Below, piece after piece: positions 1-5,835 of a stretch of DNA of 9,990 nt. Below the pieces are notes generated by a model. The model was not told the DNA's origin. It did not search any database and saw only the letters and a program-made list of their open reading frames with translations. Source of the stretch: CALXOD01 sp964402715. GTDB lineage: Bacteria > Verrucomicrobiota > Lentisphaeria > Victivallales > Victivallaceae. The stretch covers positions 1 through 9,990 of the forward strand of contig CAYODJ010000042.1 of assembly GCA_964402715.1 (NCBI GenBank). Reading direction: 5' to 3'. The position numbers and the translations under genes are program-made. How positions within the stretch are numbered: position 1 is the stretch's first letter; the number at the start of each line of letters is the position of its first letter.

Positions 1-77
1 CATTGAAATAGAGGAAGTTAACATTGCCAAAGAACGAATTTCTTTGACAGAACCTGACATGTCGAAAGGGACAAAGT

Positions 78-1070
78 ATGGGAAGAAAAGTCACTCTGTT
101 CACCGGCCAGTGGGCCGACCTGCCGTTAACCGATCTGACCGCCAAGGCCGCGTCATGGGGCTACGACGGACTGGAGCTGGCCTGCTGGGGGGATCATTTC
201 GACGTCCGGCTCGGAGCCGAATCGAAGACGTACTGCGACGAGCAGCGCGGGAAACTGGCCGCCGCCGGACTCGACGTCTGGGCGATCAGCAATCATCTGG
301 CCGGTCAGCTGATCTGCGATCCGAATTCCGACTCCAGATCCGACGGTTTCGCGCCGAAGGAGCTTGCCGGCGACGCCGAAGGCAAACGCCGCTGGGCGAT
401 TGAACGGATGAAATACGCCGCTCGCGCCGCCCGCAATCTCGGCGTTCCGGTCGTAAACGGTTTCACCGGATCGCCCATCTGGCACATGCTGTACAGCTTC
501 CCTCCGGTCGCGAAGGAGACGATCCGCGATGGCTACCGCTGGTTCGCGCGGACTTTCAATCCCATACTGGATGTTTTCGCCGAATGCGGCGTTAAATTCG
601 CGCTGGAGGTCCATCCCACCGAGATCGCGTTCGACACCGTCACCGCCGGAAGGACGCTTGACGCAATCGGACGCCGCCCGGAGTTCGGATTCAATTTCGA
701 TCCGAGCCACCTGCTGTGGCAGCAGGTGGATCCGGTCAAATTCATAGAAAGGTTTCCGGATCGCATCTACCACGTCCACATCAAGGATGCCGCGCTGGAG
801 CTGGACGGAATCAGCGGCATTCTCGCCTCGCATCTGGACTTCGATGAACCCGGACGCGGCTGGAATTTCCGCAGTCCCGGCCACGGCGACGTGGATTTCG
901 AGTCGGTGATACGCGCGCTCAACAGAATCGGTTACGACGGTCCGCTCTCGGTGGAGTGGGAGGACGTCGGCATGGATCGCGAGTACGGCGCGGCCGACGC
1001 ATGCGGTTTCGTCCGTCAGCTTGATTTCAAGCCGTCGAGCGTGCAGTTCGACGCCGCTTTCTCGCGCTGA
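78..1070 (+). CDS. Sugar phosphate isomerase/epimerase (xylose isomerase-like TIM barrel)
   Basis: A 330-residue cytoplasmic protein of the AP-endonuclease-2/xylose-isomerase-like TIM-barrel superfamily, which isomerises or epimerises sugars and inositol-type polyols using a divalent metal. Seen in the sequence: an N-terminal strand with FTGQWADLPL (8-17) and 'GYDGLELACWGDHFDV' (28-43), typical of the sugar isomerase branch. The likely metal ligands are in order: Glu177 in ALEVHP, Asp208 and His211 in FDPSH, His234 in HVHIKD and Glu293 in SVEWED. A GHGDVDF segment (268-274) precedes the last strand. The length is normal for the family. The ATG at 78 is preceded by AAAGGGA at good Shine-Dalgarno spacing. 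It converges with the glycosyltransferase, leaving only 21 bp between the stop codons. Its promoter lies mostly outside the window. The exact substrate cannot be told from sequence; the Gfo/Idh/MocA oxidoreductase further along could act in the same kind of sugar pathway. Confidence 0.93.
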   Translation: MGRKVTLFTGQWADLPLTDLTAKAASWGYDGLELACWGDHFDVRLGAESKTYCDEQRGKLAAAGLDVWAISNHLAGQLICDPNSDSRSDGFAPKELAGDAEGKRRWAIERMKYAARAARNLGVPVVNGFTGSPIWHMLYSFPPVAKETIRDGYRWFARTFNPILDVFAECGVKFALEVHPTEIAFDTVTAGRTLDAIGRRPEFGFNFDPSHLLWQQVDPVKFIERFPDRIYHVHIKDAALELDGISGILASHLDFDEPGRGWNFRSPGHGDVDFESVIRALNRIGYDGPLSVEWEDVGMDREYGAADACGFVRQLDFKPSSVQFDAAFSR

Positions 1071-1084
1071 GGCCGCGGAAGGAC

Positions 1085-1107
1085 GGCGGCGTCACCTGGC
1101 CGCCGCC
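1085..1107. terminator. GC-rich hairpin between convergent genes
   Basis: GGCGGCG (1085-1091) and CGCCGCC (1101-1107) form a perfect 7-bp stem with a 9-nt loop that contains the glycosyltransferase stop codon. It sits between two convergent genes, so it could end transcripts from both sides. There is no T-tract on either strand, and the right arm is also the Ala-rich end of the glycosyltransferase (GCC codons), so the pairing may be incidental. Confidence 0.3.
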
Positions 1108-2267
1108 GCCAGTTCCTGGTAGTCGCTCTCCAGTATTTCGCACATCCTGCGCCAGTCGAAACGCTCGCGGACCAGTCCGCGGCCGTTCTCGCCCATGCGT
1201 GAGGCTTTCACGGGATTCCGCAGCAGCTCCAGGGAACGCGAGACGACCGCGCCGACATCCCCGGGAGCGACGCAGTACCCCGTTTCTCCGTCAATCACCA
1301 CCTCCGGCGTACCGTCGAGCCGGAAGCCGATCGCCGGCCTGCCGGAGGCCAGCGCCTGGACCACCGACCGCGGCAGCCCCTCGTGCAGCGACAGATGCCA
1401 CAGCAGGCTGCACAGCGCCAGATGGCGCGGAACATCGTCCGGCGCAATCAGACCCGCGAAATGGAAATGCCCCTCCAGATGCGCCTCGGCAATTCTGCCG
1501 AGAAGGCCGTCATGCATGGGACCGTCGCCGATCACCAGAAAATGCACGTCGGGAAAGTCCCCGAGCAGCCGAAACGCGGCCGGCAGGACATACTCGTATC
1601 CTTTCTGCGGGGAAAGACGCGCCAGCGTGGCCACCACCGGCGCACCCCCGGGAATTCCGAGAGACTCACGCAGCCCGCTGTCCGGTTCCGCGTGGAGGAA
1701 CTTCTCCATCTCCATGCCGCTGTAGACGACGCGGTAAAGCTCCCGCGGCGCGACGCCGGCGTCCACGCACTGATCAATCATCGCCTGCGCCACCGCGTAG
1801 ATGCGGTGACAGCGGTGCGCGGCGAAACGCTCTGCGGCCTGATACAGCATGTTCCGACAACGGCTCTGGCACCGGTGAAAAGCCTGCCCATGCACCGTAT
1901 GCACCACCACCGGAACTCGCGAATCCCACGCCGCAGCGCGTCCGACGACGCCCGCCTTGGAACTGTGCGTATGAACCACGTCGAATTCACGCTGCCGGAA
2001 AAAATCCCTGAGACGCCGGTAGGCGCGCCAGTCTTTCAACGGGGAAATTTCGCGCACAAGATCCGGCATCACCGTCACCTTCACCCCCTCGAGGTCGGCG
2101 AATTGCAGCAGACGGCCCTCCCGGCCGGGCGACTCCCCCGTCACAAGCTCAACGTCGTGCCCCAGCGCCCGCTGACCGACGACGGAGAGCAGCGTGTTCT
2201 CCTGCGCACCTCCGACGATCATGCGCGTGATTACATGACAGATTCTCAATCTGCGCTTCCGAACCAT
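1092..2267 (-). CDS. Glycosyltransferase family 4-type (GT-B fold)
   Basis: A 391-residue GT-B glycosyltransferase expected to transfer a sugar from a nucleotide donor onto a glycan or lipid acceptor at the inner face of the membrane. The N-terminal Rossmann domain opens with RICHVITRMIVGGAQENT (8-25), with the acceptor-side glycine pair Gly19-Gly20, and continues with DVVHTHSSKAGVVGRAAA. The C-terminal donor domain has 'VVATLARLSPQKGYEYVLPA', FLVIGDGP and 'HEGLPRSVVQALASGRPAIG'. The usual E-x7-E motif starts at Glu296, but its second Glu is replaced by Gln. GTPEVVIDGETG follows normally. The start at 2267 was chosen because GGAGG lies 8 nt upstream and the family N-terminus begins right there; an upstream in-frame ATG at 2339 would add 24 residues with no family resemblance. 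No other glycan-cluster gene is adjacent on this strand, so its pathway (exopolysaccharide, O-antigen or glycolipid) is not clear. No convincing promoter is visible upstream. Confidence 0.92.
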   Translation of the reverse strand: MVRKRRLRICHVITRMIVGGAQENTLLSVVGQRALGHDVELVTGESPGREGRLLQFADLEGVKVTVMPDLVREISPLKDWRAYRRLRDFFRQREFDVVHTHSSKAGVVGRAAAWDSRVPVVVHTVHGQAFHRCQSRCRNMLYQAAERFAAHRCHRIYAVAQAMIDQCVDAGVAPRELYRVVYSGMEMEKFLHAEPDSGLRESLGIPGGAPVVATLARLSPQKGYEYVLPAAFRLLGDFPDVHFLVIGDGPMHDGLLGRIAEAHLEGHFHFAGLIAPDDVPRHLALCSLLWHLSLHEGLPRSVVQALASGRPAIGFRLDGTPEVVIDGETGYCVAPGDVGAVVSRSLELLRNPVKASRMGENGRGLVRERFDWRRMCEILESDYQELAAAAR

Positions 2268-2359
2268 ATTCCGCCGCCTCCATGACGACGCCCCTCCCGC
2301 GAGGCAAACATTCCGGGACGAATTTCCGCAGAAAAACACCGGATCGCCGCCGCGACGAC

Positions 2360-2368
2360 GGGGGGGGG
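2360..2368. repeat. Nine-G homopolymer upstream of the glycosyltransferase
   Basis: Nine consecutive G on the plus strand (C on the coding strand of the glycosyltransferase), about 93-101 nt upstream of its ATG at 2267. It lies in non-coding DNA. Tracts of this length are prone to slippage, and in some bacteria they alter promoter spacing; whether that applies here is unknown. Confidence 0.9.
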
Positions 2369-2411
2369 ATTCTGCGACGTCGAATCGGAACCCCTGCGAC
2401 GGCAGGCGGCC

Positions 2412-2443
2412 GTTCCGGACGGATTTCCGCGTCCGTCCGGAAC
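2412..2443. terminator. Perfect 12-bp hairpin downstream of SGNH copy A
   Basis: GTTCCGGACGGA (2412-2423) and TCCGTCCGGAAC (2432-2443) form a perfect 12-bp stem with an 8-nt loop. It lies 20 bp past the stop of the left SGNH copy, next to a second inverted repeat, GGATTC-A-GAATCC (2445-2457). The position suits a transcription end or 3' mRNA stabiliser for the minus-strand gene. There is no T-run after the stem, so an ordinary intrinsic terminator is not established. A degenerate version lies at the matching place after the right SGNH copy. Confidence 0.55.
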
Positions 2444-2462
2444 CGGATTCAGAATCCCCGCG

Positions 2463-2805
2463 TCACTTCACGGGAACAAGCTTCTCGCCGAGACTCATGG
2501 CGCTGGACGCGTCGACGAAGCTGCCCTTCCCGTAACGCGAGGCTCTGCGGGTCGGACGCATCTTCTCCACCATGATCCTGGATATCTTCCCGTNNNNNNN
2601 NNNNNNNNNNNNNNNNNNNNNNNNNNNNNNNNNNNNNNNNNNNNNNNNNNNNNNNNNNNNNNNNNNNNNNNNNNNNNNNNNNNNNNNNNNNNNTCATGCA
2701 CAGTTCGACCTGCTTCCCGGCATAGTTCGACACTTTCGCGTCCCGGGCGAAAAGAACCGACCACGGCATGACCGCCGCCAGCAACAGCAGCATTTTCCAC
2801 TTCAT
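2463..2805 (-). CDS. SGNH/GDSL hydrolase, left copy (A), middle lost in assembly gap
   Basis: First copy of a tandemly duplicated secreted SGNH hydrolase. Only about the first 37 codons (2694-2805) and last 43 codons (2463-2593, minus strand) are visible, on either side of the 100-N gap. The N-terminus is a signal peptide (MKWKMLLLLAAVMPWSVLFA) followed by the same 'RDAKVSNYAGKQVELCM' as copy B; the catalytic Ser motif would start just inside the gap. The C-terminus reads 'GKISRIMVEKMRPTRRASRY', then ends '...GEKLVPVK' at a TGA at 2463-2465, giving an expected product of about 381 residues. Mapping onto copy B predicts about 903 bp missing (301 codons, in frame), so the N count is a placeholder. 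The start at 2805 has GGAGG 5 nt upstream, as in copy B. Whether the hidden part is intact, or contains more copies, cannot be seen. Confidence 0.85.
2594..2693. other. Assembly gap (100 N)
   Basis: Exactly 100 N, the customary size for a scaffold gap of unknown length. It sits inside the left of two near-identical tandem genes, where short-read assemblers commonly fail. The flanks match copy B at 3137 and 4041, so about 903 bp are expected to be missing. Confidence 0.97.
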
Positions 2806-2834
2806 GTCTTCCTCCTTTCAATTATCACTTAACA

Positions 2835-2847
2835 CGGAACCGTTCCG
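2835..2847. promoter_or_regulatory. CGGAAC-C-GTTCCG inverted repeat in the leader of SGNH copy A
   Basis: Perfect 6-bp inverted repeat around one base, 29 bp upstream of the copy A ATG. It is kept identically at 4178-4190 ahead of copy B although the bases between it and the ATG carry several indels. The one-base centre suits a dimeric repressor or activator site better than an RNA hairpin. No regulator gene is in the window. Confidence 0.4.
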
Positions 2848-2904
2848 CGCCGCTTGAAAACAACCGTCGATCGGACATTAATCCGCCGGACGCCGATATG
2901 CAAA

Positions 2905-2933
2905 TTGAATTACGGCGAAACCGGAGATATATC
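2905..2933 (+). promoter_or_regulatory. Duplicated rightward promoter, now antisense to SGNH copy B
   Basis: TTGAAT (2905-2910), a 17-bp spacer and TATATC (2928-2933). This is the duplicate of the promoter at 4248-4276, with a weaker -10 (TATATC against TATATT). Here the first gene downstream is the 3' end of SGNH copy B on the opposite strand, so any activity would make antisense RNA to it. Confidence 0.4.
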
Positions 2934-2950
2934 ATCCGCGGAGACGGCGG

Positions 2951-2992
2951 CCGTTCCGGAACGGATTTCAGCATCCGCAGGAAACGGAACGG
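2951..2992. terminator. Degenerate hairpin at the 3' end of SGNH copy B
   Basis: CCGTTCCG (2951-2958) pairs with CGGAACGG (2985-2992), with an inner CGGAT/ATCCG pairing. It is the counterpart of the perfect hairpin after copy A but is interrupted by mismatches. The stop codon now used by copy B (2968-2970) lies inside it, so translation runs into the structure. Confidence 0.45.
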
Positions 2993-4152
2993 TCGTCATC
3001 CCCGCATCGTTTCGCGGGAACAAGCTTCTCGCCGGGACTCATGACGCTGGACGCGTCGACGAAGCTGCCCTCTCCGTAACGGGAGGCTCTGCGGGTCGGA
3101 CGCATCTTCTCCACCATGATCCTGGATATCTTCCCGTTCTTCGGACGAATCACCATCGCGCACTGACTGTATCCGTATCCCTCGGCTCCGGTGTAGAACT
3201 CCACTTCCGCGCGTCTGCGCCGCGATCCTCTCGCATGGAAATCCTTCCGGAACGGGAACCTGAGCCCCTGCGGATCCTGGCTCTCGACGGTGAACTGCAG
3301 CATCTGTCCGTCCACGGCGTCCACGTCGAACGAAATGACGTAATATCCCGGAATCAGCGATTCGGTCCTGTTCTCGTCGGCGTTCCACAGGTTCTTCACC
3401 ATGACTCCGTACGCCGTTCCGGCGGCGTCGGAGGCCGGCGTCGTTTCCTTCTTCAGCACGTCCGCCAGAATTTTGGCGAGAATCTTGTACCCGTCCTCGG
3501 TTGGATGCAGCTGAATTATCTGCCGCCAGTTCGGCAGCGGCCGCACCACGTTTTCGTACTCGACCCACACGACCTTTCCCGACGGGAACAGCCGCTGAAA
3601 CTCCGCTCGCAGAATCTTGTTCGATTCCTGATTGGCCGCGTCGCGGTAGATATATCTCACGTCATCGGGATCTTTCGGGTTCGCGCACGGAAGCAGACTC
3701 CCCAGGAAGATCTTCTCCGTGCACGGACGCGCCTCCAGATGACGCACGATCTCGACGATGGCGTTCACGGTCTTGCGGGCGCGTTCGGGGACGTTCTTCG
3801 CGTTGGCGCCCGCGTTGTCGTTGACGCCGATCAGCAGATGATAGTAGCGGCTGTCTGGAATCGACTCCCGGTTGTCTATGCGCGCGAGCAGATGCGGCGT
3901 GCTGTTCCCCCCCTCCCCGGCGTGACTGTACCCCAGAGTTGAGGTGTGCGTCCCGACGAACGCCAGTTCAGGCATCTCCTTGACCAGGAATCCCCGCCAC
4001 GAGTCGCCCGCAGGCGGAGCCCAGGTGATGCTGTCGCCGATCATGCACAGTTCGACCTGCTTCCCGGCATAGTTCGACACTTTCGCGTCCCGGGCCAAAA
4101 GAACCGACCACGGCATGACCGCCGCCAGCAACAGCAACATTTTCCGCTTCAT
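2968..4152 (-). CDS. Secreted SGNH/GDSL-type esterase/hydrolase, right copy (B)
   Basis: A 394-residue exported hydrolase. Residues 1-20 form a signal peptide (K/R at 2-4, then a Leu-rich core, with cleavage likely after Ala20). The SGNH domain spans about 33-236: block I IGDSITW with nucleophile Ser41, a block II Gly in SHAGEGGN (76-83), block III GVND with Asn111, and block V LHPTEDGY with His216. The usual Asp three residues before that His is Ile213, so the classic Ser-Asp-His triad looks incomplete. Residues about 245-381 are an extra C-terminal beta-rich-looking region I do not recognise. Such proteins deacylate carbohydrates or lipids outside the cytoplasm; the substrate here is unknown. 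The ATG at 4152 has GGAGG 5 nt upstream. Compared with copy A the stop has mutated to CGA, adding a 13-residue tail, RCGDDDRSVSCGC. The open frame continues upstream of 4152 to 5493, but that part is antisense to the next gene and was rejected. Divergent from the 4345 gene. Confidence 0.9.
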   Translation of the reverse strand: MKRKMLLLLAAVMPWSVLLARDAKVSNYAGKQVELCMIGDSITWAPPAGDSWRGFLVKEMPELAFVGTHTSTLGYSHAGEGGNSTPHLLARIDNRESIPDSRYYHLLIGVNDNAGANAKNVPERARKTVNAIVEIVRHLEARPCTEKIFLGSLLPCANPKDPDDVRYIYRDAANQESNKILRAEFQRLFPSGKVVWVEYENVVRPLPNWRQIIQLHPTEDGYKILAKILADVLKKETTPASDAAGTAYGVMVKNLWNADENRTESLIPGYYVISFDVDAVDGQMLQFTVESQDPQGLRFPFRKDFHARGSRRRRAEVEFYTGAEGYGYSQCAMVIRPKNGKISRIMVEKMRPTRRASRYGEGSFVDASSVMSPGEKLVPAKRCGDDDRSVSCGC

Positions 4153-4177
4153 GTCTTCCTCCTTTTTTTCATTTACA

Positions 4178-4190
4178 CGGAACCGTTCCG
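4178..4190. promoter_or_regulatory. CGGAAC-C-GTTCCG inverted repeat in the leader of SGNH copy B
   Basis: Identical to the site ahead of copy A, 25 bp upstream of the copy B ATG, and within the 192-bp divergent region shared with the 4345 gene. It is a candidate operator. A minus-strand promoter nearby is only weakly suggested: TTGCAT, 17 bp, TAACGT (TAATGT in copy A). Confidence 0.4.
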
Positions 4191-4247
4191 CGCCGCATGA
4201 AAACAACCGTCGATCAGACGTTAATCCGCCGGACTCCGATATGCAAA

Positions 4248-4276
4248 TTGAATTACGGCGAAACCGAAAATATATT
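4248..4276 (+). promoter_or_regulatory. Sigma70-like promoter for the 4345 gene
   Basis: TTGAAT (4248-4253), a 17-bp spacer and TATATT (4271-4276), leaving a leader of about 60 nt before the ATG at 4345. The same -10 hexamer and spacer length occur in the promoter at 9390-9418. It lies in the region duplicated with the SGNH gene. Confidence 0.55.
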
Positions 4277-4344
4277 ACACCCGCGACGACGACCCGGAAG
4301 TATCCGCGGCCGTTCGGCGGTGCGGTAATCGAGGAGATCACGCT

Positions 4345-5718
4345 ATGAATGGAGATTCTTTGCTGGGTTCTGTCTGCCTGTCTGGCTGTCTGCTGATCGG
4401 TCAGCTCGTCATGGCCGACTACGCGCCGATCGACATCCAGACCCGCGACGGACAGACGTTCCAGGACGCCGTCGTGGAAGGAATCAATCCCGGCGGCATC
4501 GACATAGGGTACATCAACGCCGACGGCCACTATGTCCTGAAAGGACTTGCCTTCAAAGATCTCCCGGAGGAGCTTCAGAAGCGGTTCGGATACAATCCTG
4601 AACAGGAGCAGAAGTTCAACCGCAGGGTGCGGTCGTACTCCGGAAAGAGCATGGAGAAAGTCACCGAGGACGCGAAGACCAGGCTGGAACGGGTCGTCAG
4701 GGAAATAAAGGAGAAATTCGCCGGCGGCGACATCACCATCCGACCCGAGGATCTGCGGTTCGCCATCCATTCCGGACGCTGTTCGGTGAAGGTGCGGACC
4801 GTCGCCCCCACCAGATCCGGATGCGTGGTGCAGGTGATCGAGCACATCTCCGACGCCGGACCCAGGAGCGACGTCATCCAGATAGACGGAGACAAGCTTC
4901 CAGCCGACGGCGACTGGAGCGGATTCATCTATCCGACCGGACTGAAAGCCAGGTTCAGGGGCGGCGAGGTCCCCGTCTACACCGACAGCCTGGATCACGC
5001 GGCGGAGCTTGTCGACAACTACCTGGAAATTTATAGCGCGTACGCGGCCGCCGACCCGGAAGAGAGCGATCTGACCGACGCCGCTCCTGAACAGAGCATG
5101 GACGGCGGAAACGGCGGCGCGCCGGCCGACGGGCAGCAGGCGCAGGGAACGTCCGGCGGCTCGGCCCCGCAGACGGACGGACAGACGGCCGCCGCGCCCG
5201 GCGGCTCCTCGGACAAGGACTCCTCGGACAGAACCGACTACGACTACTACATCGGATTGAGCTACCGTCCCGTCTGCTGGTGGAACACGCATCACCACCG
5301 TCCGCATCACGGCGCCGGCCAGCACCGTCCGCACCGGCCAGGCTGGGTTCATCCGCAGCGGCCGGATTTTCCGAACTGGAACCGCCCGCGTCCGCCGCGG
5401 CCTCCGCACCCTAACAATCCGGCGCAGCCTCCGTCGCCGCCTTCGAACAGGCCGGACACTCCGGTGCCGCCCGTGGCGCCCTCCAATCCGCACGGCGGAC
5501 AGCAGCCTGCGGCGAAATTCCAGACGCTGCCCATGAACCGTCCCGTGAGGATTGTGCGTCCCGATTCACGCGCTTCCGACAACGCCCAGAGCGCGCATCC
5601 GGCGCAAAGGAGCTCTTTCAGAACCATGGGAGGGCGAGCGACGACGGCTCCGTCGGTGCGGACGCCGGCTCCCTCCATTCAGCGTTCCGGCAATTTCAGC
5701 CGCCTGCAGCGCTACTGA
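4345..5718 (+). CDS. Secreted PVC-type protein with Pro/His-rich tail, function unknown
   Basis: A 457-residue exported protein. The N-terminus is hydrophobic but has no Lys/Arg before the core. Two processing sites are possible: a lipobox LSGC at 12-15, or ordinary cleavage at VMA|DYA (after residue 24). Residues 29-92 carry IQTRDGQTFQDAVVEGINPG and then 'FKDLPEELQKRFGYNPEQ', a pattern I recognise from hypothetical proteins of Verrucomicrobia/Lentisphaerae. Residues 100-126 are a charged, probably helical segment; 127-235 form a compact-looking domain with Cys146 and Cys160. From about 236 it is low-complexity: an acidic Gly/Ala/Gln stretch, then DYDYYIGLSYRPVCWW (298-313), then a tail rich in Pro, His, Arg and Asn to the end. 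The start has GAGGAG 8 nt upstream. The composition suggests an envelope or matrix-contacting protein; metal binding by the His cluster (316-322) is possible. No enzymatic motif is seen. Divergent from the SGNH copies, perhaps under shared control. Confidence 0.82.
   Translation: MNGDSLLGSVCLSGCLLIGQLVMADYAPIDIQTRDGQTFQDAVVEGINPGGIDIGYINADGHYVLKGLAFKDLPEELQKRFGYNPEQEQKFNRRVRSYSGKSMEKVTEDAKTRLERVVREIKEKFAGGDITIRPEDLRFAIHSGRCSVKVRTVAPTRSGCVVQVIEHISDAGPRSDVIQIDGDKLPADGDWSGFIYPTGLKARFRGGEVPVYTDSLDHAAELVDNYLEIYSAYAAADPEESDLTDAAPEQSMDGGNGGAPADGQQAQGTSGGSAPQTDGQTAAAPGGSSDKDSSDRTDYDYYIGLSYRPVCWWNTHHHRPHHGAGQHRPHRPGWVHPQRPDFPNWNRPRPPRPPHPNNPAQPPSPPSNRPDTPVPPVAPSNPHGGQQPAAKFQTLPMNRPVRIVRPDSRASDNAQSAHPAQRSSFRTMGGRATTAPSVRTPAPSIQRSGNFSRLQRY
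4371..4394 (+). repeat. Imperfect 8-bp x3 (TGNC tetranucleotide) repeat inside the signal peptide
   Basis: TGTCTGCC, TGTCTGGC and TGTCTGCT lie head to tail just after the start of the 4345 gene, equivalent to six TGNC-like tetramers. They encode the SVCLSGCLL part of the signal peptide. Neither unit length is a multiple of three, so a gain or loss of one unit would shift the frame. The imperfection makes slippage less likely. Confidence 0.6.
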
Positions 5719-5721
5719 CGG

Positions 5722-5734
5722 GTTCCGCCGGAAC
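5722..5734. terminator. Short inverted repeat after the 4345 gene
   Basis: GTTCCG-C-CGGAAC begins 4 bp after the stop at 5716-5718. As RNA it can form a 5-bp stem with a GCC loop. There is no T-tract. It uses the same GTTCCG/CGGAAC hexamers as the SGNH leader repeats, but in reversed order. Confidence 0.3.
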
Positions 5735-5799
5735 GCGCACTCTCCCGCGCACTGCGAAAAACGGGAGGATACCGGACCAGCGCCGCGACACGAAACCCG

Positions 5800-5821
5800 G
5801 GCGCGTTCCGTCGTGCGCGCC
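5800..5821. terminator. GC hairpin between convergent genes
   Basis: GGCGCG (5800-5805) and CGCGCC (5816-5821) form a 6-bp stem with a 10-nt loop in the 117-bp space between the converging 4345 gene and the GDYXXLXY gene. It is placed to end transcripts from either side, but without a T-tract. Confidence 0.3.
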
Positions 5822-5835
5822 TGAGACGCCGAGGT

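Larger units (their letters stand above)
2405..2945. repeat. Left unit of the SGNH tandem duplication (gap-truncated)
   Basis: This stretch repeats the right unit starting at 2946. Both open with the same 15 bases (GGCGGCCGTTCCGGA at 2405 and 2946), then hold a downstream hairpin, the SGNH gene on the minus strand, its leader and the upstream promoter region. In the parts that can be aligned, 2463-2593 differs from 3007-3137 at about 8 of 131 positions, and 2694-2805 differs from 4041-4152 at 3 of 112. If the hidden middle matches the right copy, the unit is about 1,344 bp long. Confidence 0.9.
2946..4289. repeat. Right unit of the SGNH tandem duplication
   Basis: Complete unit of the direct tandem duplication: 3' hairpin, SGNH gene on the minus strand, leader with GGAGG and the CGGAAC-C-GTTCCG repeat, and a shared upstream region containing 'ATATGCAAATTGAATTACGG'. 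The right boundary is set from similarity to the left unit fading after the 'ATATAT' run near 4276; the estimate of 4289 comes from equal unit lengths. Confidence 0.85.

Noticed and set aside
44..49. TTGACA, a perfect -35 hexamer just upstream of the isomerase.
   Set aside because: A 17-bp spacing would put the -10 at AGGGAC in the ribosome site, leaving no workable -10 or leader.
1199..2285. Several plus-strand frames of 176-300 residues inside the glycosyltransferase gene.
   Set aside because: Composition-driven antisense frames; the minus strand encodes a clear GT-B protein.
2449..2805. Reading the left SGNH copy straight through the N run as one 118-residue protein.
   Set aside because: The N count is arbitrary; the frame after the gap is wrong. 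The correct frame on the far side gives the SGNH C-terminus ending at 2463.
2854..3942. 362-residue plus-strand frame across the SGNH copy B gene.
   Set aside because: Shadow of the hydrolase on the opposite strand in high-GC DNA, with no ribosome site or recognisable domain.
4153..5493. Minus-strand open frame extending the SGNH copy B gene upstream to 5493 (447 extra residues).
   Set aside because: It is antisense to the well-supported 4345 gene, gives Arg/Val/Gly-rich sequence with no family resemblance, and the ATG at 4152 has a strong ribosome site and a signal peptide.
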